A stretch of DNA of 64,000 nucleotides, from positions 54,558,933 to 54,622,932 of the forward strand of contig CM039462.1 in NCBI GenBank assembly GCA_022414725.1, read 5' to 3'. The notes beneath the pieces were generated by a model. That model saw nothing but the letters and a program-made list of their open reading frames with translations. It searched no databases and was not told the origin of the DNA. The DNA is from Microglena sp. YARC (lineage: Eukaryota; Chlorophyta; Chlorophyceae; Chlamydomonadales; Chlamydomonadaceae). Positions within the stretch are counted from its first letter, which is position 1; each line of letters begins with the position of its first letter. Shown here one piece after another: positions 10,100 through 21,013 of this stretch. The position numbers and the translations under genes were made by a program.

Positions 10100-11770
10100 A
10101 AACCCACAGTCCTCCCGATCGTATCGGAGCATTGACAAACCAACGAGAGAATGATACAGAAAACATGTACTCGGCATACACACAGTCCTCCCGATCGTAA
10201 GTCGGGAGCATTGACAAACCCAACGAGAGAATGATACAGAAAACATGTACTCGGCATACACACAGTCCTCCCGATCATAATCGGGAGCATTGACAAACCC
10301 AACGCGCGAATGATACAGAAAACATGTACTCGGCATACACACAGTCCTCCCGATCATAATCGGGAGCATTGACAAACCCAACGAGCGAATGATACAGAAA
10401 ACATGTACTCGGCATACACACAGTCCTCCCGATCATAATCGGGAGCATTGACAAACCCAACGCGCGAATGATACTGAAAACATGTACTCGGAATACACAC
10501 AGTCCTCCCGATCATAATCGGGAGCATTGACAAACCAACGAGCGAATGATACAGAAAACATGTACTCGGCATACACACAGTCCTCCCGATCATAATCGGA
10601 GCATTTGACAAAAACCCAACGAGAGAATGATACAGAAAACATGTACTCGGCATACACACAGTCCTCCCGATCGTAGTCGGGAGCATTGACAAACCCAACG
10701 CGCGAATGATACTGAAAACATGTACTCGGAATACACACAGTCCTCCCGATCATAATCGGGAGCATTGACAAACCCAACGAGCGAATGATACAGAAAACAT
10801 GTACTCGGCATACACACAGTCCTCCCGATCATAATCGGGAGCATTGACAAACCCAACGCGCGAATGATACAGAAAACATGAACTCGGAATACACACAGTC
10901 CTCCCGATCATAATCGGGAGCATTGACAAACCCAACGCGCGAATGATTCAAAAAACATGTACTCGGAATACGCACAGTCCTCCTGATCGTAGTCGGGAGC
11001 ATTGACAAACCCAACGAGAGAATGATACAGAAAACATGTACTCGGCATACACACAGTCCTCCCGATCGTTGTCGGGAGCATTGACAAACCCAACGCGCGA
11101 ATGATACAGAAAACATGAACTCGGAATACACACAGTCCTCCCGATCATAATCGGGAGCATTGACAAACCCAACGAGCGAATGATTCAAAAAACATGTACT
11201 CGGAATACGCACAGTCCTCCCGATCGTAGTCGGGAGCATTGACAAACCCAACGAGAGAATGATACAGAAAACATGTACTCGGCATACACACAGTCCTCCC
11301 GATCATAATCGGGAGCATTGACAAACCCAACGCGCGAATGATACTGAAAACATGTACTCGGAATACACACAGTCCTCCCGATCATTATCGGGAGCATTGA
11401 CAAACCCAACGAGCGAATGATACAGAAAACATGTACTCGGCATATACACAGTCCTCCCGATCATAATCGGGAGCATTGACAAACCCAACGAGAGAATGAT
11501 ACAGAAAACATGTACTCGGCATACACACAGTCCTCCCGATCATAATCGGGAGCATTGACAAACCCAACGCGCGAATGATACAGAAAACATGAACTCGGAA
11601 TACACACAGTCCTCCCGATCATAATCGGGAGCATTGACAAAACCAAACGAGCGAATGATTCAAAAAACATGTACTCGGCATACACACAGTCCTCCCGATC
11701 ATAATCGGGAGCATTGACAAATCCAACGAGAGAATGATACAGAAAACATGTACTCAGAATACATGCAGTC
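10100..11770 (-). repeat. Gene A intron 1: palindromic array, 79-bp period
   Basis: About 20 tandem units of 79 bp. Each has a palindrome (cctcccgatcataatcggga) and a linker (gcattgacaaacccaacg, then gaatgatacagaaaacatgt, then actcggcatacacacagt). Units differ mainly at acgAGc/acgCGc, at the palindrome centre (cataat/cgtagt/cattat/cgttgt) and at actcggCat/actcggAat, which suggests higher-order shuffling. It fills the intron between the exon ending at 11803 and the one starting at 10047. Confidence 0.95.
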
Positions 11771-11802
11771 CAAATTCATAAGCAACACCCATCTGAACTT
11801 AC

Positions 11803-12622
11803 TTGACTATAGCCGGGCACGGAATAAAGATTTGCTTTCCATCTTGTTCTGTCCTTCCGCCATAGTCCATCAAGTCGTCTATGCAGAGCTGATAGGGGGA
11901 CTTCCTACCCTTGCGAAGAAGCGCATCTCGTTCACTGTCCCATGCGACGATACCTATCTTGTGCACGCCTAATCGATCCTCTTCATTACCCACGTAGGTG
12001 AAGGTGACATATGGTGCCAATACAATTTGGAGTCTGCATCACTTTCATCTCTGGCGATCTCGGTAAATCCAAGGGGTCCATCAGGGTTGTGAGGTCCTTC
12101 AACCCAACCAATAGGTGGTTGTTGTGGTGGCCCCTCTCTTACCCCTTCACGTGTTACCGCATCAGCTCCTGGTGTACGTTCCTCAGGTAAGTTTTCTGCT
12201 GCACGGACTTGTTTAGACTTGCTTGTGACACCACCACCTTTTGGAGGGGACATGCTACTGTTCGCAAAGCTCTCAACTGTATTGAAGGACAGAGTCCTAG
12301 GTTGCAACAGTCGAGGTTTTCGCAGGCACTGCAGCTGGTTGTCGAGGTTGCGCAGGCACTTGCAGCTGGTCGTCGAGGTTGCGCAGGCTGGGTAGCTACA
12401 GCAGCCAGAGCGTAAAGGTTTAGGTTGCACAGGTTGCTGCTTAGGTATTTTCCCGGGAACAACCCTTGAATGGGTTGTTACGAAGTTGGAGAAAATGTCT
12501 CTCCGCGTTTGTTTACGACGTGAATCGGTTTGCGTAGGTTGGAAGTTAGGAAGAAGGGGTCTCTTAAAAGAATTCACCTCGTCAGGGTCCTTTCGGCGGC
12601 ATAATACCGACATAGCAAGCAA
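11803..12622 (-). CDS. Gene A exon 1 (N-terminus)
   Basis: Starts at ATG 12622 (MLAMSVLCRRKDPDEVNSF) and ends at a GTAAGTTC donor at 11802. The N-terminal 170 residues are low complexity with repeated cysteine/asparagine segments (a tandem repeat near 12320-12400). The end is ordered (LGVHKIGIVAWDSERDALLR..QLCIDDLMDYGG). In copy 1 the frame breaks near 11975. Copy 2 (35255-36063) reads straight through there (TWVMKSDRLGVHKIG), so the break is probably a sequencing or copy-specific indel. Function unknown. Confidence 0.55.
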
Positions 12623-12990
12623 ACTGATAGGACCTTGGACAGCGTCGAACTATGGCCTCTAGTTATTCACGTACTGCAAAATACAGTCTTGTGTTCCCGA
12701 ATTGATTCTTACAGTATTAGCCCTTGCAGTTTGCTAGGCCCGGTCTATGTCAAAGCTCCCGAGTATAGTCGGAAGTTGCTGGTCCCGGTCTAGTCTGCTG
12801 GTAGCGGTACAGATCGACCCCGGTACATTTGGCTGGTCCCGGGTTCCGCGATCACTCACCCGACGGCAGGCCCACTGTCGATTCCTTCTTATCATCTTTG
12901 GCAGGCTTAGTTTCTTTGAGGGGAAGGGGCAAAATGGACGCTACCCCTTCCCAGGAATTGGATTGAGGCATACACCACTGGGTTGAGCCT
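12623..12990. promoter_or_regulatory. Divergent promoter region between genes A and B
   Basis: 368 bp between the two head-to-head genes. It holds one palindrome copy (agctcccgagtatagtcgga, 12759-12778) and GC-rich direct repeats (gctggtcccgg, gcccggtctatg). The layout implies shared regulation; no core element is certain. Confidence 0.45.
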
Positions 12991-13303
12991 ATGTTGCCGG
13001 TACCTCGACGTCGACAACTAGATTTCGAGAATTCCAGTGGCGACGATGCGATCGAAACCGTGCCAGCCGAAGAGAGCGACATAGTTACCAACTCTGATAG
13101 CGTGAATCAATTCGACAAGCTTATTACCTGTAAGTGCAAGAACACATGTCACTTGGTACTCCCACAGGATGTAATTCGCGAACGACGAAATGAATTCGCC
13201 GAGCTCGAACCTGCCGAAGGCAACGTCGATGCTACATCGAATTGAATGCACTGGCAAGCAAGCGGCGGATCGCAAAGACAGGGACAAGGAGTGTGTCGAC
13301 AAG
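12991..13303 (+). CDS. Gene B exon 1, cysteine-rich N-terminus
   Basis: ATG at 12991. An acidic N-part leads to FDKLITCKCKNTCHLVLPQD and VIRERRNEFAEL. A C-K-C-x3-C motif followed by a basic helix is what DUF7869-family proteins show at this place. Donor GTAGGTTG at 13304. Copy 2 (36437-36749) has two extra A's near 36650 that change the frame of the last third, so one copy is frameshifted there. Confidence 0.55.
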
Positions 13304-13476
13304 GTAGGTTGTAATTTGAAATTTGAAATTGTTACATCCGTGTAGAACCGTTACTCACAAAGGTAGGTTGTCAATAATTTGATCTTGCGCCTGAAGCGCC
13401 TGATGCGCCTGATGCGCCTAAAGATTTTTGAAATGTATTATGACTCGAAACTTAACGATTATTTTTGCTCGTTCAG

Positions 13477-13578
13477 GATATTGGGCGTTGACGTTTGCAA
13501 GTCATTTTATCAGGCTGCATCCGTAATCGGTTCAAATGCATGGCTTGCGATAAGTGGTCAGATCAAAAACAACAGAGA
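13477..13578 (+). CDS. Gene B exon 2
   Basis: Short exon after a gctcgttcag acceptor; peptide ILGVDVCKSFYQAASVIGSN. The 'ILG..VC..SF....G' signature matches the pre-catalytic part of DUF7869-type proteins. Donor gtaagt at 13579. The next intron carries two palindromes (13623 and 13682). Confidence 0.55.
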
Positions 13579-13752
13579 GTAAGTTATCCCGAATTCTCAT
13601 GTGGTTACAGTGCACTTTGCTTCCTCCCGATTATGCTCGGACAACCCAATACATCAGGCAACCGTATAATGATCCATTCTACCCTCCCGATTATAATCGG
13701 GAGCATCCATAACAATAAGCGACCTAACCTCGTTCCATTGGACCCTGTCTAG

Positions 13753-14368
13753 GTTTGAACCTGCTGTGAAGGTGAGGAGGAAGAGGAGTGCACCCGCAGT
13801 GTTGAGGGACAATTTCAACGCTGCGATGAATCTCTCGTAGATGAGTTTGGGGAGTCAATGCCGCACCAGACTTCATATGCTCCAGGATCTAGAGGAAGGA
13901 AAAAATCTAAGGTCATGCGCCCTTTGATTTTTTTACATTGCGGCATATTTCCAAGCAAGCAAGCTGTCTTTAGGGACATGAAGAAGAACGGCATGGTTCC
14001 TCCCAGAACATTATACAGCAGTTTGCGTAAACTATGGCATGCACATTGGTGGAACGTGAAGATAAAGACTTGGCAGCCTTTTGCCAAGTGCGACGACTGC
14101 GTCAAGTACCGAGCCAGACTCCTGACCACTACGTTTCAGCCAGCAGTTGATGAACTTCGTCAGAGTCAGGCTGTGCACCGTAATCAGATTTCCATTGGTC
14201 GGCGTAGGTATGACATCCGTGAAAAACTGTCTGAACAGTATCCGAAGCTCTTCTTGCACGCATCCGCTGATGCAATGGACAACAAGAAGACTAATCTTCC
14301 TCAGTCACGCCACTTCTCACATACAAAGAAGACCGCAGGAGGTGAACTTCTAAAGACACGCATCATGG
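13753..14368 (+). CDS. Gene B exon 3, first catalytic segment
   Basis: About 205 codons. A predicted zinc-binding or structural motif FAKCDDCVKYRARL is followed by RRRYDIREKLSEQYPKLF and then LFLHASADAMDNKKTNLPQS. In the DUF7869 family the corresponding I-D-G-M-D-Q-x-K-T stretch supplies an acidic residue, here within DAMDNKKTNLP. Donor GTGAGT at 14369. Copy 2 matches at 37197-37809. The family assignment is recognition by motif order, not by a search. Confidence 0.65.
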
Positions 14369-14507
14369 GTGAGTACAAATACAGCGCATGTAGGACATGT
14401 CCTCCCGAGCATAATCGGGAGCATACACAGTATTTAAAACTTGAAATGATTACTTAACAAAATAATGCTAATATTCTGACTTCATGTTTCCTTCTATGTT
14501 AACTCAG

Positions 14508-15052
14508 GATTATTCTCCCAGGGAAGAGGCTTTCATTGGTTATTGGGCTTTGCCATTCTACTCGCAGTCCATCAATCTGGACTATATCATGCTTCCAAAA
14601 TTTCTTCAACCGGGTCCTTGAAGAAGAGGGGCAGCTTCCACCGTATTGCTTCTTGCAAATGGACAACGCGGCAAAGGACAACAAGAACGCTTTCATGTTC
14701 GCATACTTGTCCTTGTTGGTTGAGATGAACTGGTTTGAGGAAGTGTACGTCCATTTCCTCCCTCCCGGACACACACATAGCAATCTTGACCAAAAGTACT
14801 CTGTGATCTCGCAAGGGTTAAAGAACATGGAAGTGTACACCCTGGACCATCTGATGGCATTGTTGGTAACTTATTCAAGAAAATGGGCCCTTACACAAGG
14901 CAAGACGTCGTGACCTCTATAGGGGACTTCTCCGCTGTCCTCCTAGACAACGATTTACAAGTTGTGTTCGGTCATGGCACTAGCACCGTCAAAGGAGTTA
15001 ATCGCCGTTTACACGCATTCAAGATAACAAAAGGTGCCCAACGGGAGAGTCG
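14508..15052 (+). CDS. Gene B exon 4, DDE-like core (DUF7869-type)
   Basis: Core motifs in order: CFLQMDNAAKDNKNAFMFAY, then LSLLVEMNWFEEVYVHFLPP, then GHTHSNLDQKYSVISQGL. The D-N-x-x-K-x-N-K-N and P-x-G-H-T-H-x-x-x-D-Q pair is the hallmark of DUF7869 domains, which sit in transposase-like proteins of many eukaryotes and are thought to have an RNase H fold. The frame is interrupted in both copies (near 14600 and 14880 in copy 1), partly at sites that differ between copies. Donor at 15053. Confidence 0.7.
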
Positions 15053-15453
15053 GTAAGAATACTTGATATACTGATATTTACAAATTAAAATGCTACCGTG
15101 CGTGTATGTACTGTCTGCACAATGCTCCCGATTATTGCTCGGGAGGAATAGGGGTGTGCCATGTCCTCATTGAAATTGAAATTGAAATTGTTACATCCAA
15201 GAAATATAAATACTCTATTGGGACGTGAGATTAAGGACACCACAGCGTACGCAGAAGCTAGCTGTAGTCACCATGTCCTCATTGATTTACATGTACAGTC
15301 TTCAATATAATTAAATGATACAAAGGAGTTTGTACCTAGGACCTAGAATGTATTATCCAAGGGATGCTCCCGAGTATAGTCGGATGAGGAATAATGGGTG
15401 TCCTAAATGATTCACTAATATACAATTACATGTTTGCACACCAACAATTGCAG

Positions 15454-16822
15454 GGGTCTATTACAAGGAGTATGACGAGTCAGGATCTTGGAGAGGACAG
15501 TGGGACAATGACGCTGGAACCTATTTACGTCCTCCAAGGGCTTCCCACTGGTGGACACCAGAACAGTATTTAAGGGAAGCCCCCAAGATCAAGATTGAAG
15601 AGCTCGAGAATATCGAGGCAAACTGGGCGGCTGTCTGGAAGACTATCATAACGAGAAGCCCGGAGGTGACGTCCTTGCAGGCCACATGGCCGATGGTCCT
15701 GTACAAACCGCCTGGTGACGACCGTGCACGACCCGTAGCTGATGTCCGTGTACGGACACGCAGCGGAGGACCTTCTAGAACCAGCGCCGATGACCAGCAG
15801 TGGGCCGATGGATGAACAGCAGCCGATGGCCCATCCCATGCCAGTCCTTCAAACGATATTGCCGAGAAGCTTCGTGAAACTTGGGAAGCCAGCAATAAGT
15901 GGTGGACTTGATTTCTTCAACGTGAGAAGAGTTATTGGAGCACTCAACCAGATGATGCTGTTTGATTGACTGGGGAGTACCCGATAAGACCAACATTTGT
16001 CGACTTCCCATCGGAGTTGTCAGCAAAAAACCAGTCCCGTGTTCTGACCACTGTCTGAGAAATCAGATGGCCAAGCGCTTGATAGACAGCATTGGATGAC
16101 TTGTCCATGGATGTGTCAGACATTTTACCTGCAAGTAACGAGATTGCCAAGACTATGAAAGGTCGCACACACTTTGGAGGACTTAATATGGAAAGGCCAG
16201 AGGAGGAGGATGTGTTTGTACTTATATTCTTCACAAGGGACGAAGCCCGGATAGAAGAATAGCCTACGAGCCCGACTACTGATTTGGTTGTTGGTCATTG
16301 TCGCTGTGGTCAGTTTAGAGGTACATAATGGTTGACTCTAGCGGATTGGAGAGGTGGGACGTGGTGAGAGGTCAAATCACTACCAGTGAATGGAGAAGTG
16401 GAATGTGTGTATTTAAGCCCTTGTACTCTGGGGCTCAGAAGTGGTGTACATCTGAAACACAATACCCAACTTGGCCAGAAGATTGGCATTTTTTGGGGGG
16501 ACACAAGCTTGTGCCTATTACCGTGGGGTTAGGAGAAAAGCAACATGGCACGGGCGATATTCCCATTGACGCATTTCAATTTAGCTGCGAACCCACCAAG
16601 GGTATGAAGATCCAGAGAAAGTACCACACAAGCATGCCCTAAGCTTGTCAATCCATTGAGAAGGACACCAGGGCAGAGGCTCCTGTGCAATCGGATGGAG
16701 ACAATGCAGACATTGCTGAGGAGGAGGAGATGGAGGAGGAGGAAGATGGTGCGATGGGGACATTGGAGGAGGAGAAGGAGGAGGAAGAGGAGGACGAGGA
16801 GGGGGGGAGAGAGCAGGAGTAA
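15454..16822 (+). CDS. Gene B 3' exon(s) with acidic tail
   Basis: After a caattgcag acceptor the peptide VYYKEYDESGSWRGQWDNDA appears, then IKIEELENIEANWAAVWKT, then ERPEEEDVLYLYSSQGTKPD and DLVVGHVAVVKVQMDDSS (better read in copy 2, 38894-40220). It closes with a run of Glu/Asp encoded by a GGA-rich tract (16720-16820). The frame shifts several times in copy 1, which is in the noisy part; extra introns are also possible. The W/V-rich stretch may be a BAH- or Tudor-like C-terminal domain as in related proteins. That is speculation. Confidence 0.45.
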
Positions 16823-16861
16823 GATGTTTGACACATAGCCGTTTTTTACTAATGAATTATA

Positions 16862-17108
16862 CTTACGATTTTTATTGTAAGATGTAAAAGCTGAATTCTG
16901 CCTGCCGACTTTATAACCGTCCGCTTTCCCTTATTTCTTACAATATCAATAATTGTAAGACACGAATTGTTTAACACCTTTTGTTACAAAATATGGCATT
17001 TCAACGTATTTATTAACATTCGCAATCTGTACGTTTCTCCGTCTTTCAAGCTCATTTCAAGCATATTTTATCAAAATTGACTACAATTCTTACGATTTTT
17101 ATCGTAAG
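16862..17108. promoter_or_regulatory. Right subterminal palindromes, copy 1
   Basis: CTTACRAT..GTAAG palindromes at 16862-16881, 16937-16959 and 17089-17108, plus a half-site at 17147-17155. They mirror the left end. Confidence 0.6.
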
Positions 17109-17125
17109 ATTGCATTTGGAAAGCA

Positions 17126-17308
17126 TCAAAAGACCCCCAAAAAGTGATCGTAAGATTGGAAAATCCGATTGGAAGCAGAACGCCATACCGGGTCGTCCAT
17201 GAGAAATCCGTACATGAGTTTGTAAGCATCTGCCACCGTAGGTGCGGAGCGAAGGAAGTCCGTTGTTGTCGAAGGCATCCCCGTGAGATCCCGTGTTGGT
17301 ACGCACAT
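17126..17308 (-). pseudogene. Unknown viral-segment ORF fragment abutting the TIR
   Basis: Peptide PTVADAYKLMYGFLMDDPVW reads into the transposon TIR at 17186, so the host frame was interrupted or the join is artificial. Upstream pieces continue in another minus frame toward 17390. Family not recognised. Confidence 0.3.
17161..17186 (-). repeat. Right TIR, copy 1 (degenerate)
   Basis: aaatccgattggaagcagaa cgccat differs from the perfect TIR (40552-40580) by one substitution region and single-base deletions. The sequence changes to unrelated DNA right after it, with no TACT. Confidence 0.75.
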
Positions 17309-17420
17309 CCACGAAGTGGAAGCGGCCTAGGCGCGTGGAGGAACGACTGTGTGCGTACAAGCGGGCTGAAGTGCTTATACATCCCAACCGAGAATGCCTG
17401 CGCGTTTCACCGAAATCCTT

Positions 17421-17779
17421 TTATGTGAGGGTCTGAGCTGTTCTCCTTTTAGTCTGATTCTTCTCTTCTTCTTCATAATATCTCCTAAACGGCACCTCCA
17501 TGAACACGTCAGTCTCGAGGGAGATCGCGCGCAACGCGGGCTCCGATGCTCCACGTTTGTGAAGGAACCTTCCGATGTCCACACACCCCTTTTTCGGAAC
17601 GCACTTGGAGGAGGGCACATGTTGTCGAATGAGAAGTGGATGTCCCCCATGAGGTACACAACACACATGAACGCGGACGCGCCCCTGGCGAGACAGGTAT
17701 CTGGACGTTGAAAGAAACAGTCACGCTTTGCCGGACCACTCATCTTGTGAATTCGAGATCCCGATTCGATTATAGACAT
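17421..17779 (-). pseudogene. Unknown viral-segment ORF fragments
   Basis: Three overlapping minus frames share one peptide that switches frame. Recognisable pieces are RGASAFMCVVYLMGDIHFSF and GASEPALRAISLETDVFMEV, then an acidic EEEE end. No family recognised. The frame switches point to indels near 17560 and 17640. Confidence 0.3.
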
Positions 17780-18046
17780 TGAGTGTTTGGCGGTGAACAG
17801 TGTTTGCGTGAACAGTTACATTTATTTAATGTAGTAACAAAAGAATATCATTGATTGTACAGAACAACTCGTAAATAATGAAAGGAGGAAGAAAACATTC
17901 ATCGGTTCGGTTATATATTGTATCATTTCTAGCTGTGTTCATGATCATCATGGCGTTTACTGTGCGGCACACGGATTTCGTGAATAATCACCCATTCAAG
18001 GTTCTTAGTTGAAACGATAACACTGTCAATATTCACATCCGCCCCT

Positions 18047-18238
18047 GTGTTCATCATATTTGGAGCAGAAAGATACGCAACAAAAGCCATCGTCAAGGAC
18101 TTTTTGCTGTTGTTCATTCAGACCTTCATCTTCTGGATGCTGAGCGAATATCAGTGGCCTGACAGACTACGTTTTTCAGAAAGCACGCAAGGTGATTTTT
18201 TTTCTTTTTCCCAAAATGTAGAGAGTGATGAAAAATAA
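18047..18238 (+). pseudogene. Short ORF with one hydrophobic segment
   Basis: 63 codons with IVKDFLLLFIQTFIFWMLSE, a plausible membrane helix. No start context or homology recognised; it may be chance. Confidence 0.15.
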
Positions 18239-18239
18239 C

Positions 18240-19820
18240 AAAAGCAAAAGCAAAAGCAAAGAAGAAGTTAGTGTTCGTACCCCTGCCCTCGGTGGTGATC
18301 TAGTTCTTCTTCTCAGGGGAACATACTCACCGCCGACTATTCATTCAGGGACGCCCTGTCACGGAAGAGGGAGTTTTTTTGTTGGTGACTGTTGGTTTTC
18401 CAGACGTTTAGAGTCGACCGGGACGCAGACGAAGCCGAATCCGAAGTCGAAGTCGAAAGTCGAAGCAGGGTCTGAAGATTACATCCACGAGCAATGGAAT
18501 GGGAATGCGGAATGCGGAATGCACGTTCTCTTTGGCCCCACACCAAGAGATTCCTTTGTAATTTCATGGCACCAGGAACCCCCTACAACGGCTTGCTCCT
18601 TTTTCCACGGGACCGGAGGGGCATGAAGACATGCACGGCGGTTTCCATATGTGAAGGGTTCGACGATCGACAAGTGTTTACTTGATAGCTCGTTCCAACG
18701 CTACACGATAACTTCTTGCAAACAGGTGTACGATAGCGCTGCAATCAGCATCTCGTAACCACCAATGAGGGGGATCAAGATATCACCAAATCGAATAAAA
18801 TAGAGGTGACATTCTACTGCGTGAAAAGTACACGTGTTTCGGCATAATTTCATTCGCAAATTAGTTATCCGCTGCGACCGGATCGCGATCTAGATAATCA
18901 GTTCTCTGGGGAGCATCATTCGTTGTTGATGAGGCGCACCATCTTCGGAATTCACAAATGGAATCGGCGTTCGGCTCATTGCAACGCGTGCTCGGAGTAG
19001 CATCCAAAACATAAAGTTGCTTCTCCTCACGGCCACACCCAATGTTCCAATTCTAAACACCCGACGTTCTCCCCCTTCTTAAACCTTCCTTACCACACAA
19101 ATGACGAGAAACTATAAATGACATGTCCGACATAGCATCCGCGCGCGGGGTACGGTCTCGTACTTCCCCGGACGGTCCCCGTTCAGCTTCCCGAAGATCC
19201 TCACGCCCTCAGTGGCGACGCACATTCCCTTCACCGCTGCGGGATCATCTCAGCTCGTTCAAAAAGGCATGCGCAAACAAAACCGCCCGATATCGTGACG
19301 TTGGGACGCGCATGGCACCCGCATCCCTAAATATGACCGATTGGAGACGCTCATGTATCGTCTAAAGCAACAGGGGTCACACGGAAGCGTCGCAGAGGTA
19401 GACGAAATTTGCAAACAGAGCGAGATGAGCGCGGCCTGCCAGTTGGAGACGTACTTAAGGCACACCGCCGGGATTTTAAGGCGGATGATGTGGGATGATG
19501 ATGTGGATGATGTGATCAGTGAGGTGGATGATGATGTGGATCATCGGTGACATGCGTGTCCGTCAAATGTGCAATGTGATTTTCCCTGCTCCTCTTAACG
19601 GCGTCGGAGACTCCTCGTCATCTGGAAAGGCGGGTTTCCGTCGTTGCATGGAGTTCGATTCGCAACGTGGCGCGATGGTGGAAAGTAACCGTCCGGGGGT
19701 ACCGGCATTCCTCTCCCCTGAGTTGGCGCCCGGCTACGCATAGCAAAATCAAACAATGTCGCTGACTGCCCACATAGCGGCAGGCAACGGGGACGATCGG
19801 CGATCTCGATGGTGTACTCC
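18240..19820. other. Viral segment without a recognisable gene
   Basis: Only short frames on both strands. A gat-rich microsatellite (19490-19545) encodes Asp runs. Nothing assignable. Confidence 0.35.
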
Positions 19821-19828
19821 CGCTGGAT

Positions 19829-20365
19829 TTGGAGCGGGGTGCTTCCTGTGGCAGTCGGCACTTGAGCACAGAGAGGTACCGCTCGTTTTCGGACACGGGC
19901 TACCGGGGTGGAATCGGGACCTACGCGATCATATCGGGGCTGCCCTGCGAGCACGGGTTCCAGAGCTCTCTGGAGCGTATATTGGAGGTCGCTCGATCGC
20001 CTGAAGAACAAAAAAATGGAGAGCTGATAAGCGTTTTATTGATCACTGACCGCGGCACGGAAGGCTTGGATTTCCGCTTCGTTCGAGAGCTGCCACATTA
20101 TAGAACCTTGGTTTCACATGATGGAAAAGATAAGATCGAGCAAATCGTGGGTCGCGCCGGTACGTCACTGCTCACACGCCCTTCTCCAGTCACCCAGAAA
20201 CGCAACGTGACGCTGTACATGCACGCATCTGTCTACCCCCGTCTGGTGGTGGTGAGATGGAGACCGCGGATCTTCAGGCGTCACCGCATCGCCCTCAAAA
20301 AAGGAAATCGACATCTCGAAGGCGGAGAGCGCTCTGATATCCGTGCAATCGACTTTAGGGCATGA
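19829..20365 (+). pseudogene. NCLDV-type superfamily 2 helicase, C-terminal part, frame-broken
   Basis: The frame contains GELISVLLITDRGTEGLDFR (motif V region), then FVRELPHY and KDKIEQIVGRAG (start of motif VI), followed after a garbled stretch by QKRNVTLYMHASVY. This order is typical of the helicases of nucleocytoplasmic giant viruses that resemble poxvirus early-transcription-factor small subunits. Motif VI is disturbed by small indels near 20158-20195, and the N-terminal ATPase lobe is not visible in one frame upstream. Either a decayed endogenous copy or raw-read noise. Confidence 0.6.
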
Positions 20366-20557
20366 CAACAACGATCCTCGAGTGAGAACGGGAGAAGCCG
20401 CACCTTTGTCGTCGACATGGTGAGCGCTAGCTGGCGCACCGTGAAAACAAACCTTCCTATCAAGGAAAGAAGCAGGACGACACACATGCGATACCCTTGC
20501 GGCTGACGATTCGACGTTCGACGCTGTGAGACATGTAGACCTCTCAACGAGTGGCGG

Positions 20558-21013
20558 ATGTCATTTTGGCCACGTTGCGATCTGCTGACGCGACACACGG
20601 TTTGCACCATCGAGGACTTTGCTACCGCACTCACTAGAGAAGGATTCAGATTGCAAAGCCGTGGGTGGCCCAATGCAATTCTCGAGGCGGATGGATCGCC
20701 TTCTTTCACAATAGGGTATTTCGTTCGTACGACAAGTACTTCCTAGGAAACGCAGGCGCATAACGATGACGACGAAGTCAAAAACACGAACAAATTGGAT
20801 GCCTCTAATATTTTAGAACACGCAACCAAGGCGGAGGGGGCTATGGACATGGTAGCCAAGACGGCGTCGTTGCTAGAGAGCTCGTTTGCCGTCGAAGGTC
20901 GCGGATCGATTCCGGTTGGAGCTATTGGACTATTGTTGGATCGACTTCCTAGAACGCAACTGAGGAACTTGCGGTTGTTGTGCATCAGCATCAGCATCAG
21001 CAGATCATCTACC
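20558..21013 (+). pseudogene. Unknown ORF fragments downstream of the helicase
   Basis: Peptides TIEDFATALTREGFRLQSRG and, in another frame, LDASNILEHATKAEGAMDMV, then VEGRGSIPVGAIGLLLDRLP. Both look like real protein but no family is recognised. The frame shift lies near 20750. Confidence 0.3.

Larger units (their letters stand above)
2907..17186 (+). mobile_element. Large TIR DNA transposon, copy 1
   Basis: About 14.3 kb between an intact left TIR (2907-2935) and a degenerate right TIR (17161-17186). The right TIR is the inverse of the left apart from small indels, and copy 2 carries the perfect version at 40552-40580. The TSD is 4 bp. Subterminal CTTACRAT..GTAAG palindromes lie at both ends. 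There are two divergent multi-exon genes: gene A (-, 3597-12622) and gene B (+, 12991-16822, transposase-like). Sequence quality falls after about 14.9 kb, with single-base indels relative to copy 2. Superfamily is unassigned: a 4-bp TSD plus a DUF7869-like transposase does not match a classical family I can name with certainty. Confidence 0.85.

Noticed and set aside
10036..11685. Ladder of 60-140 codon frames with MGLSMLPIMIGRTVC on the minus strand
   Set aside because: They are translations of the 79-bp array (79 is not a multiple of three, so three frames cycle). Coding is not supported.
10100..11770. CRISPR-like array (palindromic repeats with regular spacing)
   Set aside because: Linkers are near identical rather than unique spacers, the host is eukaryotic with introns, and there are no cas genes. 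It is an intronic tandem repeat.
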